Source: Aselliscus stoliczkanus
Lineage: Eukaryota; Chordata; Mammalia; Chiroptera; Hipposideridae
DNA length: 64,000 bases
Direction: 5' to 3'
Assembly: GCA_033961575.1 (NCBI GenBank)
Contig: CM066738.1
Span: forward strand, 70,851,478-70,915,477
Every line of letters starts with the position of its first letter. Positions within the stretch are counted from its first letter, which is position 1. The translations under genes were made by a program, and so were the position numbers. This document shows, one piece after another, positions 57,384 to 64,000 of this stretch. Below the pieces are notes generated by a model. The model was not told the DNA's origin. It did not search any database and saw only the letters and a program-made list of their open reading frames with translations.

Positions 57384-58510
57384 CCAGGGCTTTTCTTTGC
57401 TGGGATTTTTTTTCTTTTTTTTTTTGAAGGCAGTGTCACTGGCCCTCATATGTGCAATCAGAACTGGGGCCGCTGGCTTCCCAAGCCAGCGCTTAACCAC
57501 CGCACCACTCCGCCGGCCCTGGGAGTTTTTTGATTACTGATTCAATCTCCTTACTAGTACTTGGTCTGTTCAGATTTTCTGTTTCTTCATGATTCAGTCT
57601 TGATCAGTCGTGTGTTTCTGAGAATTTATCCATTTCTTCTAGGTTATCTGCTTTGTTGGCATATAATTGTACACAGTAGTTATGATCTTTAGTATTTTTG
57701 TGTTAATTGCATCCTCTTCCATTTCTGATTTTACTTATTTGAGTCTTCTCTTTTGTCTAGTCTAGCTAAAGGTTTGTAAATTTTTTTTATCTTTTTTAAA
57801 AAACAGTTTAGTTGCATTGATTTTTTTATTGTCTTTTTAGCTTCTATTTCATTTATTTCTGATCTGATGTTTGTTATTTGATTCCTCCTACTAACTCTGG
57901 ACTTTATTGTTTTTCTAGTTTTTTTGTGATGAAAAGTTTGGTTTCTTATTTGATATTTTTCTTTTTTCTTAATTTATCACTATAAACTTCCCACTTGCAA
58001 CTGTTTTTGCTGTATCCTATAAGTTTTGGTATCCTGTTTCCAAAACCAAAATGGAAGGTTTCCATTTTCATTTGTTTCATGATTTTTTGAATTTCCCTTT
58101 TGATTTCTTCTTTGATCCACTATTTGTTCAGGAGTATGTTATTAAATTTCCACACATTTGTAAATTTTCTGGTTTTCTAACTGTTATTGATATCTAGTTT
58201 CACACCATTATGGTCAGAAAAGATATTTAGTATGACTTCAATCTTCTTACCATTTTCTAAAACTGGTTTTGTAATCTACATATACTCTATCCAGGAGAAT
58301 AGTTCATGTGCACTTGAGAAGAATGTGTATTCTGCTGCTGGACGGAATACCCTATGTATGTTTATTAGGTACATCTAATCTAATGTAGATGGAACGTTAT
58401 GTATATATTCGTTAGGAACACCTGGGCAAATGTTTTCTTATTGATTTTCTGTCTGAATAATCTATCCATTGTTGAAAATGAGGTATTGAATTACCCTACT
58501 GTTTTTTCAT
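57384..58510 (-). mobile_element. Antisense L1 ORF2 fragment
   Basis: Complement of ORF2 reverse-transcriptase and adjacent text: TGATTCAATCTCCTTACTAG, TGAGAATTTATCCATTTCTT, TATAAACTTCCCACTTGCAA, ATGGTCAGAAAAGATATTTA. Many stops. A SINE lies inside at 57412-57518. Confidence 0.75.
57412..57518 (-). mobile_element. Short-form tRNA-derived SINE, reverse
   Basis: Poly(T), then GAAGGCAGTGTCACTGGCCC and CAAGCCAGCGCTTAACCACC to CCGCCGGCC. Duplication CTGGGATTTTTT (57400-57411) and CTGGGAGTTTTTT (57519-57531). Confidence 0.9.
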
Positions 58511-58960
58511 CAGTAAGGAATGTTATTGGGAATGGGAATGAAGTTTAAGAAAAGTAAGCCATAAAATTTCAAAACGGAAAAGGACCATGGAGAGTATCTA
58601 GCCCAAGCCCTAATTTTACAGAGAGGGAAACTGATGCTTAAAGAAAAAAATAAATTTGCTTAGGTCACAAAGTCAAATAGAGTTTGGTTCAATTTATGCA
58701 ATATATATTTATTGAATGCTAACTCTGTGCCAGGCAGACCCTATGCTAAGTGTTGGAGGTACAGTGGAGAAAAAGGCAAATATAGACTCTGACCTCATTG
58801 AGTTTGTTTTTAATTGAGATGCAATTGATATGTAACAAATTATTAGTATATATATTATATATAACATATTATATATAGAAATGATTATCACAATAAGTGT
58901 AGTTAACACTCATCACCACCCTTAGATACAATTTTTTTTCTCTTGATGAGAAGTTTTAAG
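58511..58960 (+). repeat. MIR/L2-like ancient repeat fragments in unique DNA
   Basis: CCTAATTTTACAGAGAGGGAAA, CTTAGGTCACAAAGTC, and TTTATTGAATGCTAACTCTG with GTGCCAGGCAGACC then GTTGGAGGTACAGTGGAGAA are hallmark phrases of ancient mammalian repeats. Exact family assignment is uncertain. Unremarkable AT-rich sequence follows to 58960. Confidence 0.55.
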
Positions 58961-60184
58961 ATCTACTCTCTTAGCAACTTTCAATTATACAGCACAGTAT
59001 ACAGTTTTTTAGTTTGATGTAGTCCCGTTTGTTTATTCTTTGCTTTTGATATCAAATCCAAAAAATCATCACCAAGACCAATGTCAAGCAGTTTGCCACC
59101 TATATTTTCACCTAGGAATTATATGGTTTTAGGTCTTATTTCAAGTCTTTAATCCATTTGAGTTGATTTTTGTATGTGGTGTAAAGCAGTGGTCCAATTC
59201 TTTTAAATGAATGGAAACTGGCTATCCTGTTTTCCCAACACCATTTTTTGAAGAAACTGTCCTTTCCCCATTGTATATTTTTGGCTCCTTTGTCATAAAT
59301 TTATTAACCATATATCGATGAAGTCCCCAGCAATTATTGTATTGCACTCTCTTTCTTCCTTCATATCTGTTAATATTTGCTGAATATATTTAGGTGATCC
59401 AATGTTGGGATATAAATATTTATAGTCATTATATCCTCTTGATGAATTGACCCCTTTGTCATTACATAATGACCTTCTTTGTCTCTTGTTGTAGTTTTTG
59501 GCTTAAAGTCTATTTTTTCTGATATAAGTACAGCAGCCCCTGCTTTCTTTTGGTTTCCATTTGTATGGAATATCTTTTCTATCCCTTCACTTTCAGTCTA
59601 TGTGTGCCCTTAAAGCTGAGGCAAGTCTCTCGTAGGTAGCATATAGTTGAGTCTTTTTCTTTTTTCTTTTTTTAATCCATTCAGCCACTCTATGTCTTTT
59701 GATTTGATAATTTAGTCTATTTACATTTAAAATAATTTTTGGTAAGTGTGGACTCACTGTTGTGATTTTGTAAATTATTTTTCTGGCTATTTCGTAATTT
59801 CTTTCTTACTTAGAATCTCTTCCTTTATGATTTGGTGATTTTTTTTTCTATAGTAGTATGCTTAGATTCCTTTCTCTTTATGATTTGGTATATCTACTAT
59901 AGGATTTTTGCTTTGCAGTTACCATGAGGCTTACATAACACATCTTATAATTATAATAGTCTGTTTTAAGCAGTTAAAAGCAACTTTAAACATATACTAA
60001 AGCCCCCCACTTTAACTCTTTCCCAACTTTTGATGGCAAAATTTATATGTTTTTACCTTGTGTATTCATTAAAAAATTGTTATAGTAATTTTAATACTTT
60101 TGTTCTTTTAACCATTTTACTAGTTTTATAAGTGATTTGTCCACCACCATTACAACATTAAAGCATTCTGAACTTAACTATATA

Positions 60185-60266
60185 TTGGGTTGTTGGAAAA
60201 GTCATGACGCATTTTTGCAAGGAAAAACATAGAAAAAAATAAGTCATGACTTTTCCAAGAACCCAA
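60185..60266. mobile_element. 82-bp palindromic mariner MITE (MADE1-like)
   Basis: TTGGGTTGTTGGAAAAGTCA and its inverted partner TGACTTTTCCAAGAACCCAA form terminal inverted repeats bracketed by TA (60183-60184, 60267-60268). Size and layout match the MADE1/Hsmar1 type of mariner miniature. No coding capacity. Confidence 0.88.
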
Positions 60267-60804
60267 TATTTACCTCAAAAATTTTGATGTGTTGTTTTCA
60301 TTATCATTTACCTCAAAATACTTTGCAATTTCCCACTTTATTTCATCATTGACCCATGAGCTATTTAGGAGTGTGTGATTCAGTCCACCAATATTTAGGT
60401 ATTTTACACACATTATTCATTTACTGACTTCTAATTTAATTCCACTGCGGTCAGAAGAAATACTTTATATGACTTGAATCTGCTTAAATTTGAGGCTTGT
60501 GTTAGGACCCAGCATATGATCTAGCTTGGTAAATGCTCCATGTACACATAAAGAGAATGTGCATTCAGTTATTTTTAAGCCAAATAATCTACAGATGTCA
60601 ATTAACATCAAGTAGGTTGATTGTGTTAAGTCTTCTGCACTCGTATTGATTTCGTGTCTATTTATTCTAACAATAATTGAGAAAGGAGTATTGAAATCTC
60701 CAGATACAATTATTAAATATAATTATGAATTTGTTTTGTTCTCCTTTCAGTTCGATCAGCTTTTGCTTTACATATTTTTATTTATATCATTGAATGCATG
60801 AATA

Positions 60805-61361
60805 CAAGGCCTGACAATTAAGTTCCTGAGCTTGTTGCAACAATGTAGCTAACCTTTTTTTGGTATCACAGGGATTATTCATTATGAATTTGTACTATCA
60901 GGACAAACAGTTAACCAAGTTTACTATTTGGAAGTGCTGAAAAGGCTGCGTGAAAAAGTTAGACTACTTGAACTTTCCCCCAACAATTCATGGCTGTTGC
61001 ATCACAACAATGCATGAGCTCACAGGGCACTGTCTGTGAGGGACTTTTAGCCAGTAAAAAATAACTGTATTGGAACTCCCTCACTACTTACCTTGTCTGG
61101 CCCCCAGTGACTTCTTTCTTTACCTGAAGTTAAAGGAAATATTGAAAAGAAGACATTTTGATGACATCAGGACATTAAGGGTAATATGACGAAAGCTTCC
61201 AGAAAGAGTTCCAAAATTGCTTTGAAGGGTGGACTAGGCACTGATGTCAGGTGCATAGCTTCCCAAGGAGAGGACTCCGAAGGAGACCATAGTGATATTC
61301 AGCAATGAAGTATTTAGCACCTTTTCTAGGATGAATTCACGAACTTAATTTTCTGACCTCA
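60805..61361 (+). mobile_element. Internally deleted mariner with transposase remnant
   Basis: Ends share TGACAATTAAGTTC and its inverse (GAACTTAATT.TCTGAC). TA lies on both sides (60803-60804, 61362-61363). Internal text reads GIIHYEFVLSGQTVNQVYYL, then a degraded HHNNA block (family HDNAP) and a broken SPDLAPSDFF-type block. The N-terminal DNA-binding half is absent; the left end jumps straight to the GTATCACAGGGATTATTC region. Confidence 0.88.
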
Positions 61362-61363
61362 TA

Positions 61364-61875
61364 TGTAGGATTAGATTTCCTTGATGAATTAACCCCTTTA
61401 TCATTTTGAAATGACCCTTTTTGTCCTTGGTAATAGTCTCTCATCTAAAACCTATTTTGTCTGATATTAATATAATCACTCCAGATGTCTTTTGATTAGT
61501 GTTAACACGGTGTGTCTTTTATGATCCTTTTACTTTTAACCTACATAGGTCTTCATATTTAAAGTATAATTATTGGTGGCAGCATATAGTTGAGTTTTGC
61601 ATTTTTATCCAACCTGACAATCTCTGTGAGACCACTAACATTTACCTGGGTTACCCTTCTCTTCGCCTGGAAACTCTCTCTAGGCAGTATGCTGAGGTGA
61701 TTGTAAGGCTCACCTTGTTTGTTACTTCTCTTAAACAGGCAACTGTTCTTTGTTAACTGATATACAATGTCTTGAAAACCATATACATTTTGTCCTTGTT
61801 TTTTACAGGCGGTAAATAAATCTGATTCCTATAACTCCATTGTGGCTGACAGCATAAGTCTTTTTTTTTTTTTTA
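61364..61875. other. Old antisense L1 remnant (to about 61580), then unassigned sequence
   Basis: 61390-61580 continues the L1 antisense text. 61580-61875 was not recognised; the 85-codon frame at 61499-61756 spans both and has no motif. Confidence 0.4.
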
Positions 61876-64000
61876 ATTTTTTTAATTAGCTTCAGCTGTA
61901 CAACATAGTGCAAGAGTTATACTTTTTACCCCTCAAAGTCACAATCCCACTCCCCCAATTCGCCATCCCACTCCTCCTCCCCGTATCCTACTATCTATTA
62001 CAATTCCTTTGACTCCCTTCCACCATATAATCCATATCCCGTGACTATCTATATATTCAATTACAGTTGGCATACAATATTATACAACATCAATTTCAGG
62101 TATACAGTGCAGTGATCAAGCCTCTACTACATCCACGAAATGGTCTCCCTAACAAGACATGGGACCATCTGACACCCCACAAAATATTTACATTATTATA
62201 TTCCCTGAACTGTCTTCCTTATCCCTGTAGCAATATTGTAGTTACCTATTTATGCTGTCTAATCCCTTCCCCTTCTCCTTCATCCCCACCCCGTCCCAAC
62301 TAGCAACCCTGTTTTTCCTCTATATCTATGAGATTGTTTCTGTTTCCTTTGCTCATTCATTCAGGTTTTCAAATTCCACATATAAGTGAAATCATATGGT
62401 ATTTGTCTTTCTCTGACTGACTTATTTCACTTAACATAATAGTCTCTAGGTCCATCCATATCATTGCAAATGGTACGATTTCGTTCTTCTTTATAGCAGA
62501 GTAATACTCCATTGTATAAATGTACCACAGTTTCTTAATCCAGTCATCTACCGATGGGCATTTCAGTTGTTTCCAAGTCTTGGCTATTGTAAATAGCGCT
62601 GCAATAAACATAGGGGTGCATATATTTTTTCGAATTAGGGTCTTGGATTCCTCTGGGTAGATACCCAAGAGTGGAATTGCTGGGTCATACAGTAGTTCCA
62701 TTTCCAGTTTTTTGAGATACCTCCATACTGATTTCCATAATGGTTGCACCAATTTGCAGTCCCACCAACAGTGCACCAGGGTTCCCTTTTCTCCACACCC
62801 TCACCAGCACTTGTTTGTTGATTTGTTGATGATAGCCAATCTGACCGGAGTGAGGTGGTATCTCATTGAAGTTTTTATTTGCATTTCTCTGATGATTAGT
62901 AAGGTTGAATATTTTTTTCATATGCCTCTTAGCCATCTGTATGTCCTCTTTAGAGAAATGCCTCTTCATATCCTCTGCCCTTTTTTAATTGGGTTGTTTC
63001 TTTGGTGTTGAGTTTCATGAGTGTTTTATAAATTTTGGATATCAACCCCTTATCAGATATATCATTGGCAAATATCTTCTCCCATTCAGTAGGCTGCCTT
63101 TTTGTTTTATTGATGATTTACTTTGCTGTGAAAAAACTTTTAAGTTTGGGAACATAATCCCATATGTTCATTTTTTATTTTATTTCCCTTGCCTGAGGGG
63201 ATAGATATATCAGTAAAAATATTACTCAGGGTAATGTCTGCAAACTTACTCCCTATGTTTTCTTCTAAAAGTTTTATGGTTTCAGGTCTTATATTTAAGT
63301 CTTTAATCCATTTTGAGTTTGCTCTTGTATATGCTGTAAGTAGGTGGTCCATTTTCATTTTTTTGCATGTGTCAATCCAATTTTCCCAGCACCAATTACT
63401 AAATAGACAATCTTTACTCCAGTGCAAATTCTTGCTTCCAATGTCATAGATTAAATGACCGTATACAGATGGGTTTATTCCTGGGCTCTCTATTCTGTTC
63501 CATTGGTCTATGTGTCTGTTTTTATGCCAGTACCATACTGTTTTGATTACTGTAGCCTTGTAGTATGATTTGATGTCAGGTAGCATGATACCTCCCACTT
63601 TGTTCTTATTTTTCAGGATTGCCATGGCTATTCGGGGTCTTTTGTGGTTCCATATCAATTTTAGGATTCTATGTTCTATTTCTGAGAAAAATGTCCTTGG
63701 TAGTTTGATTGGAATTGCATTGAATCTATATATTGCCTTAAGTAGTATTGACATTTTAAGTATATTAATTCTTCCTATCCATGAGCATGGTATGTATTTC
63801 CATTTATTTGTATCTTCTTTGATTTCTCTCTTCAGTGTCTCGTAATTTTCTGAGTATAGGCCTTTTACTTCTTTAGTTAAATTGATTCCTAGATATTTTA
63901 ATGTTTTTGAAGCAATTGTAAAAGGGATTGATTTTCTGATTTCTTCTTCTGATTGTTTATTATTGGAGTATACAAATGCAGCTGATTTCTGAATATTAAT
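61876..64000 (-). mobile_element. Young antisense L1 (3'UTR and ORF2), continuing past the window
   Basis: Poly(T)-rich start at 61861-61890, the complement of the L1 3'UTR (61885-62368), then ORF2 to the window end. The 3'UTR is the same type as at 45766-46269 and in the half-L1s. Confidence 0.88.
62369..64000 (-). pseudogene. L1 ORF2 C-terminal half, frameshifted, partial
   Basis: Three frames on the minus strand carry consecutive ORF2p text. The C-terminus is at 62369-62776 ([13 protein letters not shown], ending [15 protein letters not shown]). A middle piece is at 62685-62969 ([20 protein letters not shown]). The post-RT region is at 63140-63754 ([40 protein letters not shown]). At least two frameshifts make it non-functional. 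The reverse-transcriptase active site would lie beyond 64000. Confidence 0.88.

Larger units (their letters stand above)
58961..61580 (-). mobile_element. Patchwork of old antisense L1 fragments
   Basis: Complements of ORF2 and inter-ORF L1 text: TTTTTTAGTTTGATGTAGTC, TTTGTTTATTCTTTGCTTTT, CAGCAGCCCCTGCTTTCTTT, CATTCAGCCACTCTATGTCT. Similar text recurs at 59440-59530 and 61390-61500, so at least two copies are present. Interrupted by a MITE (60185-60266) and a mariner (60805-61361). Confidence 0.65.

Noticed and set aside
62369..63754. Functional reverse transcriptase gene
   Set aside because: At least two frameshifts separate the ORF2 pieces, and the catalytic site is outside the window.

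Overview
The window is ordinary nuclear DNA of a placental mammal, most likely a bat. It contains no bacterial or phage gene organisation. It is a dense, nested graveyard of LINE-1 (L1) elements, with tRNA-derived SINEs, mariner/Tigger DNA transposons, MIR and MaLR relics and AT-rich single-copy DNA. The bat call rests on the SINE family (GCCGG.CGAGTGGCGCA head, AATAAAATC tail), which resembles SINEs I remember from rhinolophoid bats (Rhin-1), on a second VES-like SINE, and on mariner elements that are young for a mammal. This is recall and could not be searched. No exon of a resident host gene was recognised. The only host-gene sequence is a broken retrocopy of HECA (headcase homolog).

Layout. 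1-3118: two deleted L1 derivatives in a row, the first with an open ORF1. 3119-14280: mostly unique DNA with MIR, an old antisense L1, a Tigger-like element, MaLR-like pieces and two SINEs. 14285-17433: an old L1 with 5'UTR and broken ORF1. 17434-18835: an unplaced relic. 18836-24133: an L1 with a long tandem-monomer 5'UTR, an intact ORF1 and a broken ORF2, cut off in the reverse-transcriptase domain. 24134-25680: an older ORF2-deleted L1. 26160-29515: unique DNA. 29516-40551: a three-level nest of old L1 (+), younger L1 (-) and half-L1 (-), peppered with SINEs. 40552-46269: further L1s and a small mariner-type element. 46495-49154: an old L1 and unique DNA with a near-perfect inverted repeat. 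49155-51646: a mariner split by two SINEs, one of them split again by the HECA retrocopy. 52590-52988: an MLT1 LTR. 53271-57374: a complete but decayed ORF2-deleted L1. 57384-64000: antisense L1s with two more mariner-derived insertions.

The strongest candidate for a distinctive system is a set of half-L1 elements: L1 derivatives that keep 5'UTR, ORF1 and 3' end but have lost nearly all of ORF2. Two young copies (1-2274 and 32363-35004) share the same ORF1-to-3'UTR junctions and both keep ORF1 open. A third element (2275-3118) keeps part of the endonuclease region and shares the downstream junction, which suggests stepwise deletion. A separate older family (24134-25680 and 53271-57374) shows a different shared ORF2 deletion. 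Because the junctions recur, these elements were probably mobilised after deletion, in trans by full-length L1. ORF1-only HAL1 elements are known in mammals, so the novelty lies in these lineages and their architecture, not in the concept.
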